Assembly: GCF_019837165.1 (NCBI RefSeq)
Contig: NZ_JAGYHC010000001.1
Location: 2,976,001-3,040,000, forward strand
DNA length: 64,000 nucleotides
Origin: Virgibacillus sp. NKC19-3
Lineage (GTDB): Bacteria > Bacillota > Bacilli > Bacillales > Amphibacillaceae
Direction of reading: 5' to 3'
The notes beneath the pieces are model-generated. The model ran no database searches. It was given only the letters and a program-made list of their open reading frames with translations, and was not told where the DNA came from. The translations under genes were made by a program, and so were the position numbers. Of this stretch, positions 11,534 through 23,065 are shown piece by piece. Every line of letters begins with the position of its first letter. The stretch's first letter is position 1.

Positions 11534-13248
11534 TTCGTCACCCCTATCATTTGGTGAATTCCTTTACCTGGGGCAATCATGGGATAAACGCATTCTTTTG
11601 GTTCAACCCGGCAATCAACAACTACCGGACCACTATAGGCGAATACATCTTCAAGCATACGTTCAACATCATCCTCTTTCTCTACTTTCATTCCGCGAAT
11701 CCCGTAGCTCTCAGCTAGTTTTACGAAGTCCGGACTTGGAATGATGGATTCCGAATAACGTTCTTCATAAAAGCTCTCCTGCCACTGTCTAACCATTCCA
11801 AGTACTTCGTTATTGACGATAATGACTTTAACAGGGAGATTTCTTTCTTTCAGAACGGAAAGCTCCTGTAGTGTCATTTGAAATCCGCCATCACCTACCA
11901 GTGCAACAACCAAATCATCCGGAGCACCCAGTTGAGCACCAATTGCTGCCGGAAAGCCAAATCCCATCGTGCCAAGTCCCCCTGAAGTAACCCAACGATT
12001 CGGTTTATCAAAAGGGTAATATTGGGCTGCCCACATTTGATGCTGCCCTACGTCAGTTGTAACAATTGCCTTTCCCTGTGAAGCCAGATAGACTTGCTCT
12101 GTCAACCATTGCGGGGAAATAACCTCATCTGATCGTTCATACCACAACGGATAATTTACTTTGTTATTTTGTAACCTTTCCTTCCAAGCTTGATGATCGG
12201 GTTGATCAATTGCACTGTGTAATAAAGCCTTTAGCGCTTCTTTTGCATCTCCGACAACAGGAATAGAAGTCGGAACATTTTTTCCTATTTCCGCCGGATC
12301 AATATCAATATGGGCAACCTTAGCGTGTGGTGCAAAATGCTCTAAATTACCAGTTAAACGGTCATCAAATCTTGCTCCAATATTAATTAATAAATCAGCT
12401 TCGTACATTCCCATGTTTGCCGCGTATGTCCCATGCATGCCTGCCATCCCTAAAGAAAGTTCGCTGGATCCGGGAAAACCACCTAGTCCGAGTAAAGTAT
12501 TTGCTACCGGAAGCTGATATTTTTCCGCGAAAACTTTTAATTCTTCGGAAGCTTTTGCAGTTACGACACCGGCACCTGTCAGCAATAATGGCTTTTTAGA
12601 ACGACTCAAGGCATCTGCGAGCTTCTTGATCTGTAATGGATTCGCCCGTTCGGTCGGTTGATAACCCGGCAAATAAAAGTCATTGTTGAAATTAGCTGAC
12701 GTGGGTTCTTCGGATATATTTTTGGGAACATCAATGACAACCGGCCCCGGACGTCCTGTTGAAGCAATATGAAAAGCCTCTTTTACGATTCTTGGCAATT
12801 CTGACAGCTTACTGACTTGATAGTTATACTTCGTAATCGGAGTTGTAATCCCCATCACATCTGATTCTTGGAACGCATCTGTACCAATAACTCCTTTTGC
12901 TACCTGACCGGTAAAAATAACCAATGGCAAGGAATCCATCATTGCATCTGAAATTCCGGTAATCAGGTTTGTGGCACCAGGCCCGGAAGTTGCCAGTACG
13001 ACTCCAGGTCTTCCGGTAACACGGGCATATCCTTCAGCTGCATGAATGGAGCCTTGCTCATGCCGTGAGAGGATATGCTTGAATGGCGCTTTGCTTCGAT
13101 ACAGCGCATCATAAATCGGCAGTACCGCCCCACCGGGATAACCGAATATTGTATCCACACCGGCATCAACCAATGATTCAATTAATAAATCAGCACCAGT
13201 TACCATTTCCTCCGTTCGTTCCACCTCTTGTTTTACCTCAGCCTTCAC
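11530..13248 (-). CDS. ilvB: Acetolactate synthase large subunit
   Basis: TPP- and FAD-dependent catalytic subunit that condenses pyruvate with pyruvate or 2-oxobutyrate. The TPP glutamate region is [14 protein letters not shown]...[14 protein letters not shown], and the C-terminal TPP/Mg motif runs from [12 protein letters not shown] to NN. A GTG start at 13248 is chosen because AAGGAGG lies 9 bases upstream. An earlier in-frame codon at 13296 would lie inside the T-box terminator. This gives 572 residues, close to the usual length. First gene of the T-box-controlled operon. Confidence 0.96.
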   Translation of the reverse strand: MKAEVKQEVERTEEMVTGADLLIESLVDAGVDTIFGYPGGAVLPIYDALYRSKAPFKHILSRHEQGSIHAAEGYARVTGRPGVVLATSGPGATNLITGISDAMMDSLPLVIFTGQVAKGVIGTDAFQESDVMGITTPITKYNYQVSKLSELPRIVKEAFHIASTGRPGPVVIDVPKNISEEPTSANFNNDFYLPGYQPTERANPLQIKKLADALSRSKKPLLLTGAGVVTAKASEELKVFAEKYQLPVANTLLGLGGFPGSSELSLGMAGMHGTYAANMGMYEADLLINIGARFDDRLTGNLEHFAPHAKVAHIDIDPAEIGKNVPTSIPVVGDAKEALKALLHSAIDQPDHQAWKERLQNNKVNYPLWYERSDEVISPQWLTEQVYLASQGKAIVTTDVGQHQMWAAQYYPFDKPNRWVTSGGLGTMGFGFPAAIGAQLGAPDDLVVALVGDGGFQMTLQELSVLKERNLPVKVIIVNNEVLGMVRQWQESFYEERYSESIIPSPDFVKLAESYGIRGMKVEKEDDVERMLEDVFAYSGPVVVDCRVEPKECVYPMIAPGKGIHQMIGVTK

Positions 13249-13274
13249 AACGACATGCCTCCTTATTGATTTAA

Positions 13275-13340
13275 TAAAAAAGACTCTTCTCTCCACATGG
13301 AAATCTGCATAATGTCAGAATTTCAGGGGAGAAAAGAGTC
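13275..13340 (-). terminator. T-box regulated terminator before ilvB
   Basis: GACTCTTTTCTCC pairs with GGAGAGAAGAGTC and is followed by TTTTTT on the minus strand. Its 5' arm follows directly after the T-box sequence, as expected for an antiterminator/terminator switch. Confidence 0.9.
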
Positions 13341-13600
13341 ATTTTCACGGTACCACCCAGGTTTATAGCACTCTCACGAATACTACCTTACAAGGCTGAT
13401 GGTCAGCCTACTTTTGATAACAGGTACATGTAAATGCACCTGTCTGGGCCTAATAGGAATCCGTTCAGCTCAGCACTCAGAGAAGATGTCAGAACAAGAT
13501 GTATTTCTGGGCTTCCAGCAACCCCAGCTCTCTGTGAATACATGTTACTTGTTCCTTTGTTCCCGTCATCGCGTTTGTTTTATTTGCTTGTTATAAGATT
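13275..13600 (-). promoter_or_regulatory. T-box leader of the ilv-leu operon
   Basis: Reading leftward, a long stem I comes first, with an ATGTATT/AATACAT helix and a CTGGG/CCCAG tip preceded by AGAGAG. The conserved T-box TGGGTGGTACCGTG follows at 13359-13346, and then a strong terminator ends just before the ilvB ribosome site. Uncharged tRNA should pair with the T-box and open the terminator. By alignment with the usual GAA-codon-(5 nt)-TGAG pattern, the specifier looks like AUC (isoleucine) at 13487-13485, in the context GACATCTTCTCTGAG. The stem pairing here is ambiguous, so the amino acid is tentative; leucine is the specifier of the B. subtilis operon. Confidence 0.93.
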
Positions 13601-13806
13601 GTGACAACTTGATTTGTTCGTTTACTATTTGAATAATAGTTGAATAATTGATATTGCGAACTATCATATAACGGATTTGAAAAAAGGTCAACAGCTTTTG
13701 GGAAAGTTTTTTGATACTTTCGATAAGTAAAATAAATTGTATCCGCTTACACTACCTGCATCATAATAACCTAATTTTTTAAAAAATAAATATTACATTT
13801 TGATTA

Positions 13807-13843
13807 CAAAAAGAGCCTCCGTTTAGAACGGGGGCTCTTTTTG
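13807..13843 (-). terminator. Terminator downstream of ilvD (bidirectional shape)
   Basis: AAAAAGAGCCTCCGTT pairs with AACGGGGGCTCTTTTT across a short loop. T-rich flanks lie on both sides. On the minus strand it would end ilvD transcripts before the ilvB promoter, making ilvD a separate unit. Confidence 0.8.
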
Positions 13844-13859
13844 TCTGTTTTGCCCGCAA

Positions 13860-14240
13860 TTAATATAAACTGCGACGTAGTGACAATTCCTTTGCAAACG
13901 TTTATTGAGAGTAGGAATTCGCTCCGGAAACACATTCCGCTTTCCGCGGGCAGCTGGTGAGCCCCCTTGTGCTCGTCGTGTTGCATGCAAGTGATTTCGA
14001 GGGGAAAGCACTCCTCGCAAAAAAGATTGCTACGCACTTCGGGGTCTCACCTATGCCTTTCCTCCCGCTGGAGTCTTCATGTGTTTCCTCCGCTAATATT
14101 CTGGTTACTACCGCTAAATTGCATTCGTAATCAATATTCAAAATGCGGATGCTTTCCGCCCAGGAGACTGAAGCCGTGCCCTAAGGATGCGCATCCGTCC
14201 TTCGCTCACCCGAACGGCGATTATAGCAAATACTTATAGC
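13860..14240. repeat. GC-rich dispersed intergenic repeat of Bacillaceae type
   Basis: This stretch is richer in GC than its surroundings and contains the recognisable blocks CTTTCCGCGGGCAGCTGGTG, CTTCGGGGTCTCACCT and CTCCCGCTGGAGTCTTCATG. These resemble an intergenic element that recurs many times in Bacillaceae genomes (from memory, not searched). Short reading frames inside it have no family resemblance. Only one copy is in this window, so boundaries are approximate. Confidence 0.55.
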
Positions 14241-14277
14241 AGACAGTAATTATGTCGTCTTTTATGTCAAATCTTCA

Positions 14278-15963
14278 TCAATCCCTATTTAGATAATCTG
14301 TCACGGCTCCCTTGGCGGAACTGGTAACATTATGTGCATATTTACCAAGTGCCCCTTTTTTATAAAGCGGTGGTGCAATCCAGGCCGAACGACGACGTTC
14401 TAATTCTGTTTCTGATACATCCATGGAAATTTCTTTTTTATCCGAGTCAATGGTAACCTGGTCCCCTTCTTTTAGGAATGCAATTGCACCGCCATTTTGT
14501 GCCTCAGGCGCGATGTGACCTACAACTAGACCATGTGTACCACCGGAGAACCTTCCATCCGTTAACAAAGCAACTTTCTCTCCGAGTCCTTTTCCAACCA
14601 GGATGGAAGAAATGGACAGCATCTCCGGCATTCCGGGTGCGCCTTTTGGCCCTACATAACGAATGACTAGTACATCCCCTTCGTTAATCTGATTATCCAT
14701 CACTGCAGCCGTTGCCTCTTTTTCCGTATCAAATACACGAGCAGGCCCCGTATGACGGCTGACTTGCACCCCGGATACTTTCGCTACAGCTCCCTCAGGA
14801 GATAGATTCCCTTTTAAAACAATTAATGGACCGTCTTCGCGTTTTGGATTAGATAGTGGCATGATGACCTCTTGATCTTCATCAAGATAGGAAACTTCTG
14901 CTAGATTTTCAGCCACGGTTTTGCCTGTTACTGTTAAACAGTCTCCATGGAGATAGCCTTCCTCATAAAGAAGCTTCATTACACCTTTTACGCCTCCAAC
15001 ACGATGCAAATCTTGCATGACAAATTTTCCACTAGGTTTTAAATCAGCAAGATGTGGGACATGCTCTTGCATTCTATTAAAATCGTCAATTGTCAAATCT
15101 ACTTCCAGCGCATGGGCAATCGACAATAAATGCAGAATGGCATTTGTTGACCCTCCAAGCGCCATAACGACCGTAATGGCGTTTTCAAATGCTTCTTTTG
15201 TCATAATATCTTTTGGATAAATTCCTTTTTCAAGTAATTGATAGACTGCATTTCCAGCAGCTTCGCAATCAACACCTTTTTCTTCTGACTCTGCTGGATT
15301 TGAAGAGCTACCAGGAAGGCTCATTCCCATCGCTTCAACAGCGGATGCCATCGTATTTGCCGTATACATCCCGCCACATGCGCCAGCTCCAGGACATGCA
15401 CTGCATTCGATATCCTTTAATTCCTCGTCATTTATATCCCCATTATTATGTTTACCTACACCTTCAAATACAGATACGAGATCGACATCTTGTCCCTTAT
15501 TGGATCCTGGTGCAATAGTTCCGCCATACGCAAATATAGCCGGAACGTCTGCATTCGCAATAGCAATCATACAGCCCGGAATATTTTTATCACAAGCTCC
15601 AATCGCTACAAATGCATCCAAATTCTCTGCGCCTACAACGGCCTCAATCGAATCGGCAATAAGATCACGGCTCGGCAGGGAATAACGCATTCCTTGCGTT
15701 CCCATGGAAATCCCATCAGAAACTGTTATCGTATTGAACATCAAGGGAAATCCCCCTGCTTGTCTAGCTCCTTCTTTTGCCCGCGCAGCCAAATCATTAA
15801 TATGTATATTACATGGAGTTACTTCTGCCCATGTACTAGCTACACCGATCATTGGCTTTTTAAAATCTTCATCTGTAACACCTACAGCCCGGAGCATGGC
15901 ACGGTTCGGTGCCCGCATGGCACCATCAAACACGTTACTTTTAACACGTAAATCTTTTCCCAT
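14278..15963 (-). CDS. ilvD: Dihydroxy-acid dehydratase
   Basis: Fe-S enzyme that dehydrates dihydroxyisovalerate and dihydroxymethylvalerate to the 2-oxo acids used by ilvE and leuA. Cluster cysteines appear in [10 protein letters not shown] and [19 protein letters not shown]. 561 residues, full length. It has its own strong promoter and a downstream terminator, so it is transcribed apart from ilvB-ilvA and escapes the T-box. The start has AAAGGTGG upstream. Confidence 0.96.
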   Translation of the reverse strand: MGKDLRVKSNVFDGAMRAPNRAMLRAVGVTDEDFKKPMIGVASTWAEVTPCNIHINDLAARAKEGARQAGGFPLMFNTITVSDGISMGTQGMRYSLPSRDLIADSIEAVVGAENLDAFVAIGACDKNIPGCMIAIANADVPAIFAYGGTIAPGSNKGQDVDLVSVFEGVGKHNNGDINDEELKDIECSACPGAGACGGMYTANTMASAVEAMGMSLPGSSSNPAESEEKGVDCEAAGNAVYQLLEKGIYPKDIMTKEAFENAITVVMALGGSTNAILHLLSIAHALEVDLTIDDFNRMQEHVPHLADLKPSGKFVMQDLHRVGGVKGVMKLLYEEGYLHGDCLTVTGKTVAENLAEVSYLDEDQEVIMPLSNPKREDGPLIVLKGNLSPEGAVAKVSGVQVSRHTGPARVFDTEKEATAAVMDNQINEGDVLVIRYVGPKGAPGMPEMLSISSILVGKGLGEKVALLTDGRFSGGTHGLVVGHIAPEAQNGGAIAFLKEGDQVTIDSDKKEISMDVSETELERRRSAWIAPPLYKKGALGKYAHNVTSSAKGAVTDYLNRD

Positions 15964-15990
15964 TTTAGAATTCCACCTTTCTTTCGAATC

Positions 15991-16019
15991 ATTATAAGCC
16001 TAATTTTTAAATTGTTCAA
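15991..16019 (-). promoter_or_regulatory. Sigma-A promoter of ilvD
   Basis: TTGAAC (16019-16014), a 17-base spacer and a perfect TATAAT (15996-15991) lie just upstream of ilvD. The spacer contains AATTTAAAAATT, which loosely resembles a CodY site (AATTTTCWGAAAATT) but is too degenerate to claim. Confidence 0.8.
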
Positions 16020-16044
16020 TGAAATTATTTTTTTGCAATAATGG

Positions 16045-17004
16045 TTAGCTGACTTTTTGATTACGAACGGAATCCGTATTTTCACTCCTTTTTCCCCACC
16101 ATGTTGCCAAAATTGGGCCAGAGATATTGTGCCACACACTAAATAGCGCGCTAGGAACAGCTGCTACCGGTGAAAAATGAGCAGATGCAAGTCCTGCAGC
16201 AAGCCCTGAGTTTTGCATGCCTACCTCAATAGAAACAGCCTTTTGATCCGAAAAGTCGAGCCGCAACAATTTGGCAAATACAAATCCAAGCAGGAGTCCG
16301 AGAACATTATGCAATACAACGATACTGAAAATTAGCAGACCTGTTGTGACAATCGCTTCGGTATTGGTTGATACAACTGCTACAGTTACACCGACAATGC
16401 CGACAACCGATACCAACGGTAATGCGGCAACGCTCTTTTCCACTTGCTTAGGAAATAGTAAGCGAATTCCGATTCCTAACACAATTGGGATCAACACAAT
16501 TTGGACGATAGACATGAACATATTACTTGCAGAAACGGGAAGCCATTGACTTGCAAACAGCAATGTCAACATTGGAGTCAGAATTGGTGCTAATAATGTT
16601 GATACTGCAGTAACCGACACCGATAAAGCCGTATTTCCTTTCGCTAAAAAAGTCATCACATTGGATGCCGTACCGCCCGGACAACAGCCTACCAGGATAA
16701 CGCCAACAGCTACTTCTGGTGGGAGCTGAAAGGCAAGTGCAAGTCCCAATGCAATCAGAGGCATAATTGTAAATTGCGCCACTACTGCAATAAGGACACT
16801 TTTTGGTGTTTGAAATACATGTTTGAAGTCATTCACAGAAAGTGTAAGCCCCATTCCAAACATAATAATCCCTAGTAGCAGCGACATGAATGGTTCAAGC
16901 CATGTAAATCCAGCCGGGAAAAAGAAGCTAAGCCCCGCAAATAAGATAACCCAGATTGCAAACGTACTTCCTGCAAAATTACTAATTTTTTCCAACGTTT
17001 TCAC
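16045..17004 (-). CDS. BASS-family transporter (bile acid:Na+ symporter fold, PanS/YocS-like)
   Basis: 319-residue membrane carrier with about nine to ten hydrophobic segments. The family signature GCCPGGTASNVMTFLAKGN is near residue 105, and EVGMQNSGLAAGLA lies in the C-terminal half. Bacterial relatives (PanS, YocS) move small organic acids such as ketopantoate or pantoate rather than bile acids. Position beside ilvD and ilvE fits a branched-chain 2-oxo acid or ketopantoate substrate, since ketopantoate derives from 2-oxoisovalerate, but that is inference. It lies upstream of ilvD and is divergent from ilvE. Confidence 0.85.
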   Translation of the reverse strand: MKTLEKISNFAGSTFAIWVILFAGLSFFFPAGFTWLEPFMSLLLGIIMFGMGLTLSVNDFKHVFQTPKSVLIAVVAQFTIMPLIALGLALAFQLPPEVAVGVILVGCCPGGTASNVMTFLAKGNTALSVSVTAVSTLLAPILTPMLTLLFASQWLPVSASNMFMSIVQIVLIPIVLGIGIRLLFPKQVEKSVAALPLVSVVGIVGVTVAVVSTNTEAIVTTGLLIFSIVVLHNVLGLLLGFVFAKLLRLDFSDQKAVSIEVGMQNSGLAAGLASAHFSPVAAVPSALFSVWHNISGPILATWWGKRSENTDSVRNQKVS

Positions 17005-17203
17005 TTCCTATTCTCCTTCCTTTTTGAACTATTTGAATTTCTAATAATTTAGTTAAAAATTCTACCACAATTAAAATAAGAAGGATAGAATAATTTTTTG
17101 TTTGTTTTTAAATTTTTCCTGTAAAAAGTGCAATTACCTATTGAATAAAAGATGAAAATGGATTATTATAGTTAGAATACTTTAACAACAAGGGGATGTT
17201 GAC

Positions 17204-18301
17204 ATGGAGGCACAACATATTCAAGTAAATCATTGTGCTGTTAAGAAAGATAAACCAAATACAGATCAATTGGCATTCGGGAGAGTATTCACAGACCATA
17301 TGTTTATCATGGATTATTCTGAAGATTCCGGTTGGCATGATCCGCGTATTGTGCCATATGAGCCGCTTACAATCGATCCATCCGCTATGGTATTTCATTA
17401 CGGGCAATCCGTATTCGAAGGGATGAAGGCATATCTCACCGCTGATGGAGATGCACAATTATTTCGTCCGGAAAAAAACATGAAGCGCTTAAATCATTCC
17501 AATGATCGACTTTGTATTCCACCGATTGACGAGGATTTTGTCATTGAGGCAATAAAAAAATTGATCTCTGTAGATGAAGACTGGATTCCGAAGGCAGAAG
17601 GAACCTCTCTGTATATTCGACCATTCATCATTTCCACCGAACCCTATATAGGTGTGGCACCATCACTCCATTATCAGCTAATCGTGATCCTCTCACCTGT
17701 TGGGGAATATTACAAAGAAGGGATCAACCCAGTGAAAATCGCTGTGGAAAGCGAGTTTGTCCGTACTGTAAAAGGTGGAACCGGAGAGGCAAAAACCGGC
17801 GGCAACTATGCTGCAAGTCTTAAAGCCCAAGAGGTTGCTGGAAATAAAGGATTTGCTCAAGTCCTATGGTTGGATGGGGTTGAAAAGAAATATATCGAAG
17901 AAGTTGGAAGCATGAATATCTTCTTTAAAATAAACGGAGAAGTGGTTACACCAGCCTTAAACGGCAGTATTCTTGAAGGAGTAACAAGAAACTCGGTTAT
18001 TCAGCTTCTGAAACATTGGAATATACCAGTGGTAGAGCGAAAAATCTCGATGGAAGAATTACGTCTTGCCTATGAAGATGGGTTACTTGAAGAGGCATTT
18101 GGTGCAGGAACGGCAGCAGTCATTTCTCCAATCGGTCAAATAACCTGGAATAATAATGATTTTCTTATTAATGATGAAAAAACAGGAGAAATCGCCAAAA
18201 AGTTATATGATACGCTAACCGGCATTCAATATGGAAGAGAAAAGGACCTATTTGGCTGGGTTTCGAAAGTAAATGATCAGGTAAGTAAAATAGCACAGTA
18301 G
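17204..18301 (+). CDS. ilvE: Branched-chain amino-acid aminotransferase
   Basis: Class IV PLP aminotransferase that makes the last transamination to valine, leucine and isoleucine. 365 residues, the long bacterial/eukaryotic type (YwaA/YbgE). Signatures: YGQSVFEGMKAY near residue 67, the PLP lysine in GEAKTGGNYAASL, and YIEEVGSMNIFF. AAGGGGATG precedes the ATG. It is divergent from the BASS carrier and ends at a terminator. Confidence 0.96.
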   Translation: MEAQHIQVNHCAVKKDKPNTDQLAFGRVFTDHMFIMDYSEDSGWHDPRIVPYEPLTIDPSAMVFHYGQSVFEGMKAYLTADGDAQLFRPEKNMKRLNHSNDRLCIPPIDEDFVIEAIKKLISVDEDWIPKAEGTSLYIRPFIISTEPYIGVAPSLHYQLIVILSPVGEYYKEGINPVKIAVESEFVRTVKGGTGEAKTGGNYAASLKAQEVAGNKGFAQVLWLDGVEKKYIEEVGSMNIFFKINGEVVTPALNGSILEGVTRNSVIQLLKHWNIPVVERKISMEELRLAYEDGLLEEAFGAGTAAVISPIGQITWNNNDFLINDEKTGEIAKKLYDTLTGIQYGREKDLFGWVSKVNDQVSKIAQ

Positions 18302-18328
18302 AATACGGACATCCCACGGCATAAGGCA

Positions 18329-18368
18329 AAACTCCCCCTAAGCATATATATATTCAGGGGGGAGTTCT
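18329..18368. terminator. Terminator between convergent ilvE and dhaM
   Basis: AAACTCCCCCT pairs with AGGGGGGAGTTCT around an AT-rich loop (18329-18368). It lies between two converging genes, so it may serve both directions. The T-run is short. Confidence 0.6.
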
Positions 18369-18432
18369 GTTGATTGTATCTATACGTGATAGATGTGTTT
18401 AAAACCACTCATGCTTTTTAACGCATTTTCGA

Positions 18433-18804
18433 TTAAAATGCCTTAACCACAGCATCATGAACTTCCTGCACGGTTTTTCCCATACCTGATTCCACAGCTG
18501 CTGTATAGGCACCTTCGACCAATGGCGCCTCCACTAACTGAATGGTGTCTAAATCAGCCATTTCCATTGCCATTTCCGCATTCATTTTCGCACTCCCTAT
18601 ATCATAAAAAAGCAGCACACCTTCGCCATTGTCTGCAATCTTTATGGCGTCCTGAATTTTGTCAATACTCGTCCCAATAGCATTTTCTTCGGTTCCCCCA
18701 GCTGTTTCGATGGGAACTTCTGTTACAACCTGTGTGATTAAATCTTTAATACCTTCAGCTATTTTCGAACTATGGGAAATTAAGACAATACCTGCATACG
18801 CCAT
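18433..18804 (-). CDS. dhaM: Dihydroxyacetone kinase phosphotransfer subunit
   Basis: 123-residue EIIA(Man)-like domain that passes phosphate from HPr of the PTS to DhaL. The likely phosphorylated histidine is H11 in GIVLISHSSKIAEG. Only the single EIIA domain is present, not the HPr/EI fusions seen in E. coli DhaM. Third gene of dhaK-dhaL-dhaM, separated by 2 bases from dhaL. Confidence 0.93.
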   Translation of the reverse strand: MAYAGIVLISHSSKIAEGIKDLITQVVTEVPIETAGGTEENAIGTSIDKIQDAIKIADNGEGVLLFYDIGSAKMNAEMAMEMADLDTIQLVEAPLVEGAYTAAVESGMGKTVQEVHDAVVKAF

Positions 18805-18806
18805 GA

Positions 18807-19427
18807 TTATTTTCCTCCTTCCATAACTTCGGCAAGTGCTTCGAAGATATAATAGGACGAAGCAGAACCAGGATCGATATGGCCAATTGATTTTTCTTTA
18901 AAATAAGCTGCCCGGCCTTTTGTAGCAAGCATATCTTTCGTATTTTCCATCGCTGTTTTGGCCGTTTCTACTATTTTATCTGCTTGAAATTCATCTTCCT
19001 GTTTGAAATGTTCAACAACCGGTGACCATACATCGACAAGCGTCTTCTCACCCGTTGTTGCTTTTCCACGCTGCATCACGCCATTCAGCGCTTCTTCAAG
19101 TCCGTTTGTGAATGCATGATAATCGACGGGATCCATCCCTTTAAACGTTGTCGATAACTTCAGAAATAATGTTCCGAATAATGGCCCGGAAGCACCACCA
19201 ACCTTGGACATAAGTGTCATTGCAACATCTTTTAAAACATCTGAAGCAGTGTCATATGTCCCTCCTGAAATTTTATTCACCGTTTCTTGAAACCCGCGGG
19301 ACATATTAATTCCATGATCACTGTCCCCGATTACCTGGTCCAGTGATGTAAGATATTCCTTGTTTCGTTGCATTTTTTCATTAATTTTTTCAATCCATTG
19401 AATCGTATCTTGTGCTTGAAATTCCAT
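18807..19427 (-). CDS. dhaL: Dihydroxyacetone kinase ADP-binding subunit
   Basis: 206-residue subunit that holds ADP as a permanent cofactor. It takes phosphate from DhaM and gives it to dihydroxyacetone on DhaK. The metal/ADP aspartates are in GDSDHGINMSRGF near residue 30, and the KVGGASGPLFG loop follows. It sits between dhaK and dhaM. Confidence 0.95.
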   Translation of the reverse strand: MEFQAQDTIQWIEKINEKMQRNKEYLTSLDQVIGDSDHGINMSRGFQETVNKISGGTYDTASDVLKDVAMTLMSKVGGASGPLFGTLFLKLSTTFKGMDPVDYHAFTNGLEEALNGVMQRGKATTGEKTLVDVWSPVVEHFKQEDEFQADKIVETAKTAMENTKDMLATKGRAAYFKEKSIGHIDPGSASSYYIFEALAEVMEGGK

Positions 19428-19442
19428 GATTACTCTCCTTTT

Positions 19443-20438
19443 CTACGAACGAAATCGAGCTGGATGGGTAGGTGCATCAAGCAGGGTTTTGTGTGCATCA
19501 TCCAATTTCAGAAGACTCACAGAACATCCGGTCATTTCCAGTGCGGTCATGAATTCGCCGACAAATGTTTTATGAACATGTACACCCTTTTCAGCTAAAA
19601 TTTCCTGAACTTTACGGTTGACGATATAAAGCTCCATTTCCGGTGTGGAACCTAACCCGTTTATCATGACAGCCACCTCGTCACCACTTGAAAACGCCAT
19701 GTCCTCAAAAATTTTGTCGGTTAGCTCTGTTGCAATGTCATCTGCACTTGCCATTTGTTTTCGTTCAATCCCGGATTCTCCATGAATTCCGATCCCGATT
19801 TCCATCTCATTTTCTTCCAACTCAAAGCTCGGCTTTCCTGCAGCTGGTACTGTGCAAGGAGTAAGGGCCATCCCGATGGAGCGGACATTTGCCACTACTT
19901 TTTCTGCGGCAGCTTTAACCTCTTTTAATGTTCCACCTTGTTCAGCCATGGCGCCGGCAATCTTATGAACGAGCACCGTTCCGGCTATTCCTCTTCTACC
20001 TGTTGTTGCGTCACTGTCTTCAACAGCTACATCATCATTTACAATAACACTCTCCACTTGGATTCCTTCCGCTTCTGCTAATTCGGCAGCCATCTCAAAA
20101 TTCAGCACGTCACCAGTATAATTTTTAATAATTAAAAACACGCCAGATCCGCTATCAACTGCCTTAATTGCTTCCAACAGCTGATCAGGCGTTGGTGATG
20201 TAAAAACTTCCCCGGCTACAGCAGCGTCAAGCATCCCTTTTCCTACATATCCGGAATGTGCAGGTTCATGTCCGCTCCCGCCGCCGCTGACAAGTCCAAC
20301 TTTATCTTTCACGGGAGCATCGTTTCTGACAATTGCCATTGTTCCCGGGATCTGCCTCAATTCCTCGGGGTACGCTGCGACTATTCCCTTAATCATATCT
20401 TGTACAACTTGGTTCGGATCATTAATAATTTTTTTCAA
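19443..20438 (-). CDS. dhaK: Dihydroxyacetone kinase substrate-binding subunit
   Basis: 331-residue subunit that binds dihydroxyacetone covalently, through H219 in GIGIHGESGIER. The SGGGSGHEPAHSGYVG loop near residue 55 is diagnostic. Translation starts at TTG (20438) 9 bases after AGGAGTG. First gene of the PTS-dependent kinase operon, which lies next to glpF-glpK. Glycerol oxidised by a GldA-type dehydrogenase would feed it. Confidence 0.95.
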   Translation of the reverse strand: MKKIINDPNQVVQDMIKGIVAAYPEELRQIPGTMAIVRNDAPVKDKVGLVSGGGSGHEPAHSGYVGKGMLDAAVAGEVFTSPTPDQLLEAIKAVDSGSGVFLIIKNYTGDVLNFEMAAELAEAEGIQVESVIVNDDVAVEDSDATTGRRGIAGTVLVHKIAGAMAEQGGTLKEVKAAAEKVVANVRSIGMALTPCTVPAAGKPSFELEENEMEIGIGIHGESGIERKQMASADDIATELTDKIFEDMAFSSGDEVAVMINGLGSTPEMELYIVNRKVQEILAEKGVHVHKTFVGEFMTALEMTGCSVSLLKLDDAHKTLLDAPTHPARFRS

Positions 20439-20481
20439 GTAGATACACTCCTTTACATGTTATTTTAAAAAGCAGCCTCTG

Positions 20482-20523
20482 CAAAAAAGGAGGCCAACTT
20501 TAAGATAATCTCGTTGGCCTCCT
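20482..20523 (-). terminator. Terminator of glpF-glpK
   Basis: AGGAGGCCAAC (20488-20498) pairs perfectly with GTTGGCCTCCT (20513-20523). On the minus strand the stem is followed by TTTTTTGC. It separates glpFK from the dha operon. Confidence 0.88.
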
Positions 20524-20529
20524 CAGCAG

Positions 20530-22035
<1,506 letters not shown>

Positions 22036-22050
22036 CTATTGAACATTTTC

Positions 22051-22866
22051 CTAATTTTTACCTGATTGGATTTTTCCTTTTTTCAACTCCGTACTAGCAG
22101 CTCCTATTAAAATAATAGCAACGACAACGCTTATAATCCAGAATAACGGAGAAAATTCGCCTAAAAACATAGCCTGATAAAATACAGCTCCATAAGCACC
22201 ACCAAGTAATGGTCCTACAATTGGCACCCAGGCATAATTCCAATCGGATGTCCCTTTTCCGGGAATCGGTAGCAAGGCATGCGCAATCCTTGGACCAAGA
22301 TCACGAGCCGGATTGATTGCATAACCCGTTGTACCTCCGAGTGACATTCCGATACCAATAATTAAAGTTCCAACAATTAGAGGATTTAATCCTTCTGCTA
22401 GTTCATTGGCACCAATAAACATAAGACCCATCACAAGGACGAATGTACCGATTACTTCACTGGCCAAGTTTGAAAATGGGCTACGAATAGCCGGCGTTGT
22501 TGAAAATGCATCCCTTTTGGCAATTTTATCTTTCGTTTCCTTCCAATGTGGCAAGTAATTGAAAAAAACCAGTACCGCACCAATAAACGCCCCAATCACT
22601 TGGGCAGTCATATACATAGGAACCTTTGCCCATGGGAAATCACCTGCAATCGCAAATCCAAACGTTACAGCAGGATTAATATGTGCGTCTGTAAAATTAC
22701 CAGCTGCATATACGCCCATCGTAACACCTATACCCCAGGCAAGTGTGATCAGTATCCACCCGGTTCCTTCTGCTTTCGACTTTTTTAACAAAACGCCGGC
22801 GACAACACCACCCCCAAATATAATGAGGACCATTGTACCGATCAGTTCAGCTAGAAATTCCGACAT
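22051..22866 (-). CDS. glpF: Glycerol uptake facilitator (aquaglyceroporin)
   Basis: 271-residue MIP-family channel that lets glycerol diffuse in. The two pore half-helices carry HINPAVTFG near residue 65 and AINPARDLG in the second half. The Asp after the second NPA (NPARD) marks glycerol facilitators rather than pure water channels. It is first in the glpF-glpK operon, behind a leader terminator. Confidence 0.95.
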   Translation of the reverse strand: MSEFLAELIGTMVLIIFGGGVVAGVLLKKSKAEGTGWILITLAWGIGVTMGVYAAGNFTDAHINPAVTFGFAIAGDFPWAKVPMYMTAQVIGAFIGAVLVFFNYLPHWKETKDKIAKRDAFSTTPAIRSPFSNLASEVIGTFVLVMGLMFIGANELAEGLNPLIVGTLIIGIGMSLGGTTGYAINPARDLGPRIAHALLPIPGKGTSDWNYAWVPIVGPLLGGAYGAVFYQAMFLGEFSPLFWIISVVVAIILIGAASTELKKGKIQSGKN

Positions 22867-22912
22867 GTTTAACCCTCCTTCTTATTAAATCGAGTTAACT
22901 ATTTATAGTACA

Positions 22913-22975
22913 GAAAAAGACCCATACTAAAATAGACATACCTCTGCCCGGGAAGTACTATTAAAGTATGGGTCT
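22913..22975 (-). promoter_or_regulatory. glpF leader with GlpP-type terminator
   Basis: GACCCATACT at the 5' end pairs with AGTATGGGTC, and the minus-strand stem is followed by TTTTTC about 45 bases before glpF. In B. subtilis the glpF and glpD leaders carry such terminators, overcome by GlpP with glycerol-3-phosphate. No glpP gene is in the window, so the regulator is inferred from the family. Confidence 0.75.
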
Positions 22976-23065
22976 CCATATCTCCACCACATCATTAACT
23001 TGTTTTAATAGAATATCATCTGCTGTAATCGCTGTCAATTCGTATGGGGAATATTTTTCGTTTCC

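Noticed and set aside
13804-14239. Several overlapping short frames on both strands
   Set aside because: They lie in the GC-rich intergenic repeat; low stop frequency comes from composition.
15448-15951. 167-codon frame antisense to ilvD
   Set aside because: Shadow of a clear, highly conserved gene.
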